A DNA stretch of 64,000 nt, from NCBI GenBank assembly GCA_021292165.1, contig CM037880.1:145556099-145620098 (forward strand), read 5' to 3'. Shown one piece after another: positions 52,877 to 64,000 of the stretch. The translations under genes and the position numbers were made by a program. The notes beneath the pieces are model-generated. The model ran no database searches and had not been told where the DNA came from. It was given only the letters and a program-made list of their open reading frames with translations. The stretch is from Shinisaurus crocodilurus. Its lineage: Eukaryota; Chordata; Lepidosauria; Squamata; Shinisauridae. Every line of letters begins with the position of its first letter. Position 1 is the stretch's first letter.

Positions 52877-53537
52877 GGGTGCAATCCAATGCCCTCTGCC
52901 CTCGATGCACACCAGCCTCCGAACGCAGAGGCTTACGTGCATCCAATGCAAAGTGTGAGGCGCGGCGTCAATTCTTTCCGCTGCCCCGTACCTCGCACAC
53001 TGTATTTCACCTAGACGGCTGTTTTCAGCCATCCAGATGAAGTGCTGAGGCGGGGGAGGGAAGGAGGTTGGGGCGCCATTTGGATATGGCATAAGCCGTC
53101 GGCCCCTGCCCCCTGCCACGCATCTTTTCCCTGCTACTCGCTGATACGGTTCCTCATATCGCTAATAAAGTGGCTAAATTTTGTGCCACTGCCATAACAT
53201 GCCGCACCTTTTTAACCTCCGACTCTGGCCTTGCTTGTCTGTTATGATTTTGATATAAAATTTTGTTGTGAACCTGAGGTGTATGCTGGTGTATAGTAGT
53301 AATGCATGTTTCATTGATTGATTGTTTCCTTGTTTTAATGTTATTGCTGGTTCTAGTCAATGACCGTAATAAATATCCATTCATTCAGACTCAGAGAGGC
53401 AGCCAGCACAGCTCTTTCCGTGCCGGCTGCAAAGGGAACAGGGCGGGGCCTCCGCATTTGGAGTCCCAGCTCCGCACTCAGAGGACATCAGGGCTAGGAC
53501 TCCCAGACAATGTTGGGAGGTCATAAGATTGCGCCCC
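52877..53537. mobile_element. MITE family Y-like element, interrupted
   Basis: The left GGGTGCAATCCAATGCCC and right CATAAGATTGCGCCCC are imperfect inverted repeats. Interior GGCAGCCAGCACAGCTCTTT resembles the elements at 20061 and 56594. A LINE tail (about 53150-53395) lies inside. Confidence 0.5.
53150..53395 (+). mobile_element. LINE 3' end inserted in MITE family Y
   Basis: The TGTTATTGCTGGTTCTAGTC and AATGACCGTAATAAATATCC text with a short ATTCATTCA tail looks like a non-LTR retrotransposon 3' terminus. The family is not certain. Confidence 0.4.
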
Positions 53538-53566
53538 GAGTGGTTCTAGATGAGAAAAACTTCAAT

Positions 53567-53872
53567 TGAAGATTGATACGTGAAAAAACAAAAGTGTGGA
53601 GGCACAAAATGCAGTGGAAAGGAGTGGGGAAAAGTTTCCAGGTGCACAGAAGTACGTTTATTGAGCCCAACACATTTCAAAAATCTTCAGGGACATTCTT
53701 AGCCATAAGCAACTTGTTGTATTGGCACAGTTTTTTTGCAACACAGTTGAAGGAGAAAGATACAAGTTGGTTGTACCTAAGAGCGTACCTGAAAATTTCA
53801 AAAAGTGTTGGGCTTAATAAACTTTTTTTCTGTGCACCTGGAAGCTTCCTCCTCCTTTTTATCAAGATAGGT
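53567..53872. mobile_element. Long inverted-repeat element
   Basis: TTCCAGGTGCACAGAAGTAC and GTTTATTGAGCCCAACAC (53636-53675) pair with GTGTTGGGCTTAATAAAC and TCTGTGCACCTGGAA (about 53800-53845). The spacer is about 100 bp. Weaker pairing extends outwards. It is non-coding and no target-site duplication was found. Confidence 0.55.
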
Positions 53873-53879
53873 AAGTGGA

Positions 53880-54272
53880 AATATTTAACATGTTTCTGTG
53901 CTTCATCAAGAGTCCACTCCTTAAAGACTTGAGGTTATAAGCCTATTGCTAACATTTGCTGGTCACAATTAGATGTAGAAATATTTCTGGTTTCCCTCAC
54001 TGGAATGTTGTGAAGAGAAGCCATGCAGGAAAAACTGCGAAATATATTGCATATTAAATGTGCCACATACATGATAACTTTAATTTTGTGCTCCTTAATG
54101 TGACGAGGGTTGAGAGTCCCTGTTCTGCTACACTGGGTTGACTGATCTGCCTTGGTACAGAATCAGCTAGGGGTAATTTCTGAAGACATATTATAATGAA
54201 GGCCATAAGGATTCTCCATGGTGCATCTGAAGCAGGCATTTTCTCTCATCATACACTCATATCTGTAAAACC
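53880..54272. other. Unassigned sequence
   Basis: Nothing recognised. Confidence 0.4.
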
Positions 54273-54278
54273 TGTTAA

Positions 54279-54374
54279 GGATGCAATCCTATGCATGTTT
54301 AGGCAGAAAAATGCTATGCTGGCTGGCAAATCCTGGGAATTTCTTTTTGTCTAAACACGCATAGGATTGCTCCC
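54279..54374. mobile_element. Palindromic Harbinger-like MITE, copy 5
   Basis: Starts GGATGCAATCCTATGCATG and ends ACGCATAGGATTGCTCCC, with TAA at the left and GAA at the right. The inner arms are partly deleted. Confidence 0.65.
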
Positions 54375-54379
54375 GAAAT

Positions 54380-55555
54380 TATTTGCCAGAGATTAGTAAC
54401 AAGAGAGAGAATTTGAAGGGAGGGGGGACATTATGCAAAATGCAATGCTTCTGTGATAAGCAGCATTCACTTCTTGGGCCAGATCTGGAGCATCATCGCT
54501 GCTTTGCTTCAGTGGAAAGCTGCTGTGGTTAAAGTAAAGAAAGCCACCTGAAACATTCAAAAACGTGCTCTCTTTCAAAAGGCTTGACTGTTGTTGTTTT
54601 TCCTCCCTCAGAATCTACAGAAGGATGGTGACTTGCTGGGTTTCTCTGCCAATTCTTATTGTTTTGTTGGAGGATGGCTTTTTGGTGACATTGAGCTTGT
54701 AAGTGTGCTTCCATGACAACAAATAAGATGTTATACATTGGAACCTCACGGTGACAAACAAAGTCTAACCGAGGCTTAAAGAAAAATGTTCATGTTACAT
54801 TTAACAGAACAATCAGGGAAAAGGAATGACAGCAGAAAATGTGGACAAGTGTGTATGCATACGTGTTGCCTAAGTGTTCATGCCATTTTTAGATTGGAAA
54901 CCCAAAGTACAACCCCTTTTGTGTGGGTTTATGTCATGGCCAACTTTCTTCAGGGTTTAATATCATTGGACTCATTCAGTGGGGGAAAGGGGAGAAAATT
55001 GTGAAGCAGGACAAAAGGCTTGTCCTCTCTCTGTGTATAGTTGAGACAGTGACTACTTCCCATCTGTAGTCACATATTCTCTGTCAGAAATGCAAACATG
55101 TTGATTCCATAAAGTTGGAAGAATCTTTGTTCTCGGCATTCTGAAATTTAAAATATCCAGGTTTCTCTGAAAAAAAGTATGAAGAAGCTCTAGAACTAAA
55201 ATGCAATTGAAAAAATTAAACCAAGTTGCCCATTGATAGCTTCTTATATTTGGCCAGAACCAATGTAATACAATTTAAACACTAGTGCTTTTTTTTTTTT
55301 TAAAGGCTAAAGCCTATAGCATCTTCTAACTTTTTTGTTGGGTCTTCCTGATGCTGCTCTATTTGATACATGCCTGCCAATGGATGTGAATGAGAGCAGC
55401 ATATGAATAGCATGTATCAGTTGTGTGCGTATATTGTGTGTGCTTACTCATGAATGAGGGGGAGGAGGAGGAATTTTACACACATACACCATCATATTTG
55501 TAAACGCACATGGGTCACCACTTGTTGACTTTATGGCAGTTAACAAAAATAGCTT
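54380..55555. other. Unassigned sequence
   Basis: No transposon signature or coding similarity. A T run at 55286-55301. Confidence 0.4.
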
Positions 55556-55559
55556 AAAA

Positions 55560-55960
55560 TGAAAACAACAAAAATACAATAATCAAATAACTAAAAATTG
55601 ATTATAGTTATAACCACTTAAGAGAGAACAACACAGCAGCAAACAGGTAACCTAAGGCATGTTATACACCTCCTTTCATTCCCCAGTGTTTGTTCAAACA
55701 ACTGTTTTAACTTAATGCCAACAGAAGAAAGTGGACACCTGACAAACAGGAGAGAATTCCACAGTCTGGGTGACACTACTGTGAAGGCCCTGTCCTTGGT
55801 CACCACTGGTCTAAACTCCAGTGTGGGAGCACTCAGTACAGGAACAAAGATCTCAGCAATTGGTCAGGTGCATCTAAGAAAGCCCTTTACCAGCATTCTG
55901 AATTTTGTGCCTCGAAACAGACTGGAAGCTAGGGATATCGGAGAAATCCACAACAGACTC
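55560..55960 (-). mobile_element. L2-type LINE fragment, minus orientation
   Basis: The tail-like CAAAAATACAATAATCAAAT is followed by GAGAATTCCACAGTCTGGGT and GAAGGCCCTGTCCTTGGTCA. This is the reverse complement of L2 C-terminal coding sequence. Confidence 0.6.
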
Positions 55961-55964
55961 AAGT

Positions 55965-56418
55965 GAGTCCAGATTTCTTGGAGTCCACCCTGTGGATTCC
56001 GCAGTGGACCAGCTTTCCCAGGTCATGCGGAGTCCATGGGGCTTGCAGACCAATTTTTTTATTTTGCGTGTTTTTGCACAAATTCAGCCACAGAAAAATA
56101 TGCAAAATAAAAAACACCAATAAAAAATGCGCAAATCCCCCTCATGAAGCGTGAAAATATGCGTTATGGGGGATTTGTGCATTTTTGGCTGATTTGTGCA
56201 TTTTCGGGGGAGTGAATCTGCACAAATACGTGCAAACAAATTTGCGCAAATTCCAAGTCCACAAATTGGTGGACAGTGGAGTGAAAGTCGCCCAAAAATC
56301 TGAAGATCACCAGCGGAGAAGCTTACTCTCCATTTGTATATCCTTACTGGAAGCCAGCCACTGCAGATCTTTCAGCACGGGAATAATATGCAGATCTTTC
56401 AGCACGGGAATCGGCAAG
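55965..56418. other. Repeat-like block with palindrome and tandem duplication
   Basis: AAAATGCGCAAATCCCCC and GGGGGATTTGTGCATTTT form a palindrome at about 56124-56190. GCAGATCTTTCAGCACGGGAAT-type 22-mers are tandemly duplicated at 56363-56384 and 56390-56411. The style resembles the element at 3947-4472, but its ends were not fixed. Confidence 0.4.
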
Positions 56419-56421
56419 TCA

Positions 56422-57119
56422 GGCCCAAAGCACACATTACAGCTAGCTGCTGTGCTCCCCCCCCCTTTGTTTACTCTAAAGTAAGCAGAAGGGTCCAGAT
56501 CTGAACTAGGACCTTAGTGTGGGGTGTGAGGGGGGCTTTAACCCTTTCCACTTTGCTGAGGTCTCAATCTGGATCGGGGGGCTGTAATGACTAAGAAAGC
56601 AATCTTATGGTCCCTGGGAGAGCATCCCAGGGACCATAGGATTGCTTGGGAAAAGCCCTTCCGAGGTTGGAGACAGCACTCGGAAGCGGGAGTCAGAGAT
56701 CCAACCCCTCCTTGCAGCTGGTGCAGAAAGAACTGTGCAGGCTGCCCTCTGAGGTCGGAAAAGTGACCTTGGAGGAGGAGGAGGAGGAGGAGGAGGAGGA
56801 GGAGGAGGAGGAGGAGGAGGAGGAGGAAAGGGGGCATTCCAGTGGGTAGGGAGGAGAGGAGACCAGAGAGGCCAGGATCCAAGATATCCTGAGCCTCCTT
56901 CCCTCCCCCTCCAAAGTGCCCTTGCTAGATGGGCTGAAAAGCCCGTCCAGTGAAAATCACCAAAGACGGAGGATCTGGAGGCGAAGATAGCCTCCAATGC
57001 TCCTCTCGCTCTACTGGCTTCAGCCCAGGCAGGGTATAGGAGACTCAGAACCCTTTGAGTTTGGAGGCTTTCCAAACTTCCCGATTTGCTTTATTTTAAA
57101 GTAATGCGTGCTTTGGTCC
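56422..57119. mobile_element. MITE family X, copy c, with family Y interior
   Basis: Left GGCCCAAAGCACACATTAC faces right GTAATGCGTGCTTTGGTCC. Inside, GCAATCTTATGGTCCCTGGG and its inverse form a perfect-looking hairpin at 56599-56648. It is followed by sequence shared with 20061-20450. The element may be a composite of two families. Confidence 0.55.
56771..56827. repeat. (GGA)n microsatellite
   Basis: About nineteen GGA units within the family-Y-like interior. At the corresponding place in the 20061 copy only GGGGAGGG is present, so the array expanded here. Poly-Glu, poly-Ser and poly-Pro frames over it are artefacts. Confidence 0.95.
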
Positions 57120-57389
57120 AGTGCTACATTCCGAGCTAGCTACAATTTTCAAATGCTTTTTAAAAGCAGCCCCATTGTGAAATATAATACGAGGATGCAA
57201 TTTCCACGTGAATTTCCGACACACATGGCATTCTGTGTCCTTTTAAATAGCGAAAGTAAAGGAATGCACATACAGTTTAACACTCTTCATTATAGGCACA
57301 GGAGCTCAATATATGCACAATGGCTCCAGTGTCTAGAAGAAAACTCTGGACTGGACGCCCTTCTTTACAAGTACTGTGTGGTCCAGTTC

Positions 57390-57590
57390 TGAGAAATGGC
57401 ATTGAAAGTGTGTTTGGGGGGCAGAGCTCTTAGAAGGTCTGCTGCAATCTTTTTCTTAATTGATAGTTGACTGGTGTGTTTTATCGTTGCTTTTATTGTA
57501 TTTGTTTTTATTATGTGTGTTGCCCTGAAAGCTTTGGCTATAGGACAATTTGAAAATGAAATACTAAAATAAATACAATATATATTGATA
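57390..57590 (+). mobile_element. LINE 3' end, probably L2-type
   Basis: TTTTATTGTATTTG-rich sequence is followed by GTTGCCCTGAAAGCTTTGGC and AAATACTAAAATAAATAC. It resembles other L2 3' termini in the window. Confidence 0.45.
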
Positions 57591-57907
57591 GCACTACCAG
57601 TCTTGGCTATGCTACTCATCTGCCTAGTTTGTATCTTTTATTTTGCCTGGAGCAGTCAGACAGTCTAGTTCAGAGATGCATCTTAGAACATTCTACTTCT
57701 ATGCCTCATAGAAATGCTTGTTCCTTTTCAAAATAGTGCAAGCTGTTTTCTGTGGCCCTCAGATATTTTCAGTGTAGATACTAGAACTGAGCCACAGGCC
57801 AAATTCATATAGGTATGTTCCCCATTGTATTCAGTGATCATTCCTATTGTGCCTATGGAACTTTCTCCAACATGGAAAGCCCTCTATTTACACATATTTA
57901 TCAGAGG

Positions 57908-58326
57908 CCTGGTACAGATGTAATACTAGTCCCTGGCAGACCATGACTTGAAAATCTGGCACAAGAGCCATGTGCTCCCTCCCAAGTCTTCCCTAGCCCT
58001 CTCTGAAGTGATCCCCCCTCTCTTCCTTTCCCAGCATTAATCATGGTTTTGAATGGCATGTACACTGGCTCAGATTGTTGGTACACTGGCTCGGATTGAT
58101 TGTTGATAAACTGGAGGGGTTTCAATCCTGGTTTACAAGGAAACTATGGTTTGTGTCACCCATGGTTTCGATCACTGCACATGTAATGTGAAATTGTGGT
58201 TAACACTGGGAAAGGTAGAGGGGAATTGCTTTAAAGATTAAAAATGAGGGGAAGTATGTGTTCACAAATCTGGTTTTTGCATTGCAAACCATGTTTTGTC
58301 AGGAGCCAGCATTACATTTGCACTGG
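57908..58326. mobile_element. MITE-like element with ATGTAAT-containing TIR
   Basis: The left CCTGGTACAGATGTAATACT and CTGGCAGACCATG pair with right CATGTTTTGTCAG and AGCATTACATTTGCACTGG. A tandem GTACACTGGCTC duplication lies at 58062-58099. No clear flank duplication. Confidence 0.5.
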
Positions 58327-58329
58327 AAG

Positions 58330-60825
58330 AATATATAAAAGTATCAGGGTGATAAACTTTTAAACAAAAAATGAAATCATACTGTGGAAAATATTAAAAT
58401 ATAGAATCAACTGGAACTTTTATAAATAACAATTAGACCTGTTCAGGACCATCAAAGGCACGTAAGAACACTTCTGAAGCATACCATCCTCAAAATAGCA
58501 ACAAAATAACTATGCAGAATTTAAGATATTTGACTTACAATGGAGGCAAACCAAGATGATGCTTGTTCAAATTGTTGCCTGGCAATATGTAAACACTGAA
58601 AGATGTATAGAAGATAAAAGGTAGCTTGCACTGTTTTTGAAAGGAAAGAGCACAATAAATGCTGAATGTTGAAACAGAATAAAGAGAGAGGCTTACAATA
58701 TAAGCAGAGGCCCTGAGGGACATACAGTTTCCTTTCTTCATGAGTGGTTTGAAAAGGTTACACAGGTCACTTTCTTACAGAAGTTGCTGTTAATAAGAAT
58801 ACCTACCTTTCTTAAGACATTTTGGAGTAAAAACACATACATACATACATTTTGTTAAGACAGATGTGTAATTTAATCAAAACTAATGAAATATTCCCTC
58901 ATTAGTGATCACAAATTCATTTGGTAATACATTAATAAGTAGAAGTAGCAATGCCAAATCTTTAAACTATGTTACATGAGCCCTTTGTGTTGTGCTGTTA
59001 AATAAAAACAAAATACAACCAAAGAACCTGAAGAGAATTCATACTTAACATACCTTGCCATTTCTGTACTTTGCAATGTGGAGTATCTGGCTTAATTCAA
59101 TTGGACTTTGTTCAAATGTAGGGATGAAGGATTGTTCAGTCAGTCTTCCACGTTAAAAAGAAAATCCAGCAGCTTGCAAAACTCATCAGAATTTGAAAAA
59201 CCATTAAACACCTCATGGTGGTACGGTCACCTAGTGTTGAGAACTCTTTACGTGTAGCATTTCCAAGGAAGCTTTCATGGGATTTGCATTAGGTTGGAGC
59301 CCCAAAGAGCTGTAATTTCTCCTGTGTAACCTCTTCACCCACAACTAAATATCCTGTAATCATGTTTGCAGGCCTGTATTAAAACAAACAAAACTTTCTA
59401 AGGTTATTACCTAAAGAAGAAGAACAATTAAGCCTATGGCTGTAATGCACAATCTTATTTTACGTAATAACCTCAAAAGTGTTGTTTCTTCTTCTTCTTC
59501 TTCTTCACCCCTTGAGCCTAAAATGCATAATCCTCTAGTAATTGAAGTGAAATAAAATACCTAAATGGCTCTATCCCCTAAAGAACACAGGTATCTCCTG
59601 ATGAAGAAAAAAGGGGAAATTTAACAGACCCCTGTGGCATTCTCTTGCACTAGCTAAATATGTGTTCCAGATACAGCCAATCATGAAATCAGTAGAGGAA
59701 ACTGAAGAATGCTGACTTGACAATAGGCCTCAAATTAATGTACTTTTTAAAAAAAAAATACAATACCTCAATTTTGTTATTGTTGGTTTTTTAATACACA
59801 CACAAACAATTCTCCTGTTTATATTTTAAAAAGTAATTTAGTAATAATTATAGAAATAATTTAGTAATAATGTATGTGTGTTTGTGTGTCAGGCTGAAAG
59901 AATTTCAGTTACCAATGGGTACAATTTTGCTGTTATGGTCAGATTAAAGGTTTGGGCTGCAGTCCACAGCCTGTTTACTTGAGAGGAACTCCATAAAGCC
60001 AATGGTCTTATTCCAGGGGAAGTTGTTTGTAGATGGAGATCGTAAATGCAGAACTGCCTGGTGAAAAGATATTCAGTTATTGGTTGTGCTCCAAAGACTC
60101 TGTGCTCATCTTTTGATTCTGGCAAGATGATTTTCCAAACAGTTAATGTTCGGTCATATTAATTACATACTGTACTTAAAAATGCTTGCATTTATATCTT
60201 TTTCCTTCTACCTTGGTTTCAGAAATTATGCATTAACATCTAAGCACATATCTGCTAGTGCAGATCTTTGAGCAAGTAGATCTTTTGTGACAAACAGTTG
60301 TCATTGTTAACCAGGCCCAAAATAGCACCATTCCTAACTTACAGTAACATGTATTTTAATTTACTAACTGATCCGCTTAAAATCTGGTTGTGTCCATCCA
60401 TCCTCAGAGGTGCTTCCACTGAATATCCTTTCAAAATCTGTAATGGATAGTGGATGCCTGGTTTTCACGTGCATTAATTGTCATAGCACTCATAGCATAG
60501 AGCACTGAAGGCCCTGACAACTCACTTTTAGATTCTAAGTGACATCTGCATTGAACAGTACAGAAATAAAGATTAAGGAAAACACCTGCTGTGATCGCAC
60601 TCAGCTTTCCTTCAAAATGTAATATTTAAAAAGTACAGGTCTGTCTTCTTGTATTCTAAGTAAGAACTAATGTCAAAACCTCAGAGGGCCATTAAAGCTG
60701 TAAGAATAGAAAAATGTACTGCAGACTTTGACGGCTTGTTCATTATATACTGCCCCTTCCTTCCTTCATCTCTTTTTCTTTCTTGTGCTGGTCACTAGCC
60801 AGAGAGAGGGAAGAGCTGCCAATCA
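58330..60825. other. Unassigned, low-repeat sequence
   Basis: Contains (TTC)n at 59487-59506 and an ACAT run at 58838-58855. The block 60560-60720 looks unique and may be conserved. No exon recognised. Confidence 0.4.
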
Positions 60826-60829
60826 AACA

Positions 60830-61395
60830 ATATAATCAGGTCCAGAATGCTGCGGCAGACTATTGACCGGAGCTGGTTACAGAGAGCACATGACTCCTTT
60901 GTTACAACTACTTCACTGGCTTCCGTTCTGATTCCTAGCACAATTCAAAATGCTGGTTATGACCTATAAAGCCCTATATGGCTTGGGAGAAGGCTAGCTG
61001 AAAGACCACCTTCTCCCATACAAGACTGCCCAAGTTTTAAGATCATCAGGGGAGGCCCTTCTTCTCTCAGTACCACCGCCATCAGAAGCACATTTGGTGA
61101 GGATAGGAGAAAGGGCCTTCTCGGTGGCTGCTCCCAGGCTCTGGCACTACTGAGGAAGGCTGGGTTGGCTCCCATTTTGTTGTCCTTCCACTGGCAGGCA
61201 AATATGTCTTTATTCAAACAGGCCTTTGGCATGTGAGCTAGTCTGTTGAGTTGGGTGCTGTTTTTATTTTTATTGTTGTGTTCTTTAATGTATTTATGAT
61301 TTCTGAAATGTTTTTATTTTAAATGGCTTTTATTGTTGTTAGCCACCTTCAGCACCATTTCCTGGTAGAAAGGTGGGTATAAATTAAATAAATAT
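60830..61395 (+). pseudogene. L2-type LINE 3' end, plus orientation
   Basis: GTCCAGAATGCTGCGGCAGA encodes VQNAAAD, matching L2 VQNAAAR. ACTTCACTGGCTTCCG then CAATTCAAAATGCTGGTTAT follow the HWLP and FK(M/V)L motifs. GAGAAAGGGCCTTCTCGGTG encodes the GERAFSV-like C-terminal motif. The 3'-UTR has GCCACCTTCAGCACCATTTC and ends with AAATTAAATAAATATAA. Frameshifted throughout. Confidence 0.75.
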
Positions 61396-61399
61396 AAGA

Positions 61400-64000
61400 G
61401 ATTTAGCAGTGATGAGCAACTGTTGGAGTTGGGGATACCAGAATTTATTTGGTGGAAAGAGAGAGATTGTATACTGCCTCTCATAAGTATATTATGTCAT
61501 TCTTTTCTAAGATGATAGAATTCTTCTGGACTATATATATATGTGCACACACACCACACATAGAAAGTGAGATTTCAGGGAAAGCAACTCTTTCTAGCCC
61601 AGCCTTTTTCCTTATATGCTCATTTTCAATGTGCAGTAGTTATTTTTTTATGGGAAAGATTTCAACAGTGCAATGCCTAAAACATCCCCTTCATGCCTTC
61701 TGAAATCCACGTGTATCACTTCATCTGCTGTTTGTATGAATTAGGATGTTGGATTTTCTAACCACAGGCACACTCAATTTCTCTTTGCATTTACAAGCTA
61801 CTTTCAGCAACATCAAAATATATTTAACGCAGCCTGAAAATAGAAACAGATGCATGTCTCTAATGCTGGAAGGGTGAAGGTCTAAGTAGAAATTCACAGT
61901 ATCTTTTCCCCACAGGTACAACATGTAACCCTTCCCCACAACTCTTTTCCCACTGAAAATTGTCCTCCCCCAAAGTGGCTACTTGCCCTGATTGGAAGAG
62001 GTTATGGGCATGGCCCTATGTGCCTGTATGTTTCCATTGAGGTAAGTAGCCACTTGTGAGATTTTCAGCCAGAAACCAGCATGGGGGGAAGGGTTAAGTC
62101 CTTTCCCTGCACTGTGTGGTCTCAATCTGGATCGGGGTCCCTCTTGCCTTTCTTTTTTGTAGAACAAAAGATTGGAACAAGAATTTCAATAATGTCTAAT
62201 GTGACCCGAATACACAAAAGCAAAATGAGTACTTTGCAAAAAGTTCCATAGGACCTTTATCTTAGTTCACAAGTGCCATACTTAAATTCAACTGTCATAC
62301 TATCACAACTTGCCTCCAAAGTGCAACATGAAGAGGGCTGGAATTAGAGTCTTCGTGCAAGCACCTTTGTGCCCTTCCCAGCATAATGTTTGGTGCTCAT
62401 AGGATAATGTCTGAAGCAAATTCATGAAAACATACATACAGAAGCAATACATCAGATTTGTCTCTGTGAATGTTCTGAGATGGATCCATGAGCAATATCC
62501 TACATTTTTGTCAGGACCTATTTATAGAATCATTTCCAGAAACTATTTCTAATGTAATTTATGCACTCACAGAATACATACCAAGGACTATCAGTGGGAA
62601 GATACTGATGGACAGTTTGACTTTTATCTTTACAGATACTAAATAACTCTACATTGTGCCATGCTAGGCAACCCTAATACGTCAAGAGAAGTGTACATGG
62701 AACAGGACAAAGGAGCTTAACCTACTTCACTCTAGTGAAACTCTACTATTTAATGTACCTTTAGGAAATGCTAAACATATCTTGTTCAAATGGACTGTAT
62801 GAATAAGCCTGAATGCGGGCCATCTGACTAGGGTGCATTAAACAATCACTGAAAGAATTACTCTTGAGGGCTACTTCTCATATTACAGTTTTCAAAAATG
62901 AAAAGGCTCCAGGTTTAAATACAACCAGTTCTGAGAAAACGCCTGCTTAACTGTGAAACTGTTTCTACATCCTGACAGTTCATAGGTTTCAGAGCCTATG
63001 GTATTTATGGTCATTCACACAATCATAGGAGAAGCAATGGTAATGCAAGAAGTATCTCTGAAAACAGGACTATACACATGTCTAAATTAGTAGTTAGCAA
63101 CTAGAGTAGCAGCAGGCCACTCTAGGACATAGCACATGGCTAAGGGGCCAAGTCTCTTGCTGCCATCTGGTATACTCAATAGCAAACAGAGGCTAAATAT
63201 CCAAACCAGCAAATTACATTTCCTAATAGAGGGTGGAAATTGTAAGAAATGTGGCCTGTATCATTCCTCGTCCATCTGAAGTGCGCTATGATAAGGTTGG
63301 AAATCTTTTCAGCTACTAGAAGGACAGAGGTATGTGATGAGACAACTGGCAGTCTTTCAGAATTGGGTTCCAGAGAACAGAATGCTGGCTACTTATTGCT
63401 AGTTTATATACAGCTGTGTGGCAGGGCAAAAGTTAAAAAGGCCTTACATTTCAGAGACGAACAGAATGTTCATTCCTAACAGGCGTAGTCACATATTTTT
63501 GTACCCATCCGCATCTGTAAACCATTGCAATAACATTCTGAGATATCACTGATACATAGACAACAGAATGGAGCATATTAAAATACACAAATGACTCCGA
63601 ACATACTTCAAGCTGAAACCTCTCACTGCTGAAATGAAGACCTCAAAGGCAGAGAGTAATGATGACATCACAATATACATAAATCAAGAACTGCATGTGG
63701 GTTTATTTTACACTTGAGAAAACAGTGGATTTAATTGTGTGAACCAAAAAATGTACTGTACAATATTAATGATAAAACATCAAAATGTATAATTCATAGT
63801 GCATTGCTTGCTTTATTTTTATTTATTTATTTTGTCAGATAGTTCCTTTGAGTACATGCATCTGGGAAGATGCAGGTGCCAGTAAAATTTCTCTATTTAA
63901 CTCAAGCTGCAGGAACTAAATTTTATTCAAAAAAGTGTGGTTTTACATTATATACACAGAAATTTAATATAAAATGACAATATAAAAAGTTAAAAGAGAA
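61400..64000. other. Unassigned sequence
   Basis: GTGGCTACTTGCCC and GGTAAGTAGCCAC form inverted arms at 61976-62052. GGTCTCAATCTGGATCGGGG at 62110 matches 56561 in family X copy c, so a family X fragment ends here. The rest shows nothing recognisable. Confidence 0.4.

Noticed and set aside
56605..57075. Poly-Pro, poly-Ser, poly-Leu and poly-Glu frames
   Set aside because: All are readings of the (GGA)n array inside a MITE.

Overview
This window reads as intergenic DNA from a squamate reptile (lizard or snake). I found no host protein-coding exon, no functional RNA gene and no bacterial-type feature. The assignment rests on the repeat mixture: many L2-type LINE fragments of different ages, a CR1-type LINE end, L1 elements, tRNA- and 5S-rRNA-derived SINE-like sequences, Tigger/pogo-like miniature elements and a dense, varied set of hAT-like and PIF/Harbinger-like miniature transposons. 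This combination is typical of squamates. I did no database search, so family names come from motif recognition.

Layout. 1-6.4 kb: L2 and another LINE remnant, nested miniature elements, one old SINE, a CR1 end. 6.48-8.42 kb: an apparently complete, ORF1-only L1-like retroposon with an intact 374-codon ORF1 and a perfect 12-bp target-site duplication. 9.9-12.5 kb: a Tigger-like element and two neighbouring hAT elements, each with a perfect 8-bp duplication; one has arms packed with GACTCG motifs. 15.7-18 kb: nested elements, then a CR1 3' end interrupted by a 142-bp segment identical to sequence 760 bp downstream. 18.7-30 kb: hAT, Tigger, SINE and Harbinger-like insertions and an interrupted L2 region. 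30.6-36 kb: large palindromes, two LTR-like segments and a 5'-truncated L1. 37-46 kb: L2 LINEs interrupted by a GC-rich hAT-like element and a 5S-rRNA-derived insert, plus a second GC-rich hAT inside another miniature element. 47-58 kb: several palindromic elements, a Harbinger-like element with CTA duplication, an OC1-like hAT and a homeodomain-motif-rich block that may be a conserved non-coding element. 58-64 kb: mostly unassigned sequence with one L2 end.

The only convincing intact reading frame is the L1 ORF1 at 7089-8213 (minus). Other long frames look like chance, low-complexity tracts or decayed retroelement protein. The elements do not form a pathway. What the window shows is repeated nested insertion, dated relatively by which element interrupts which and by the quality of target-site duplications.
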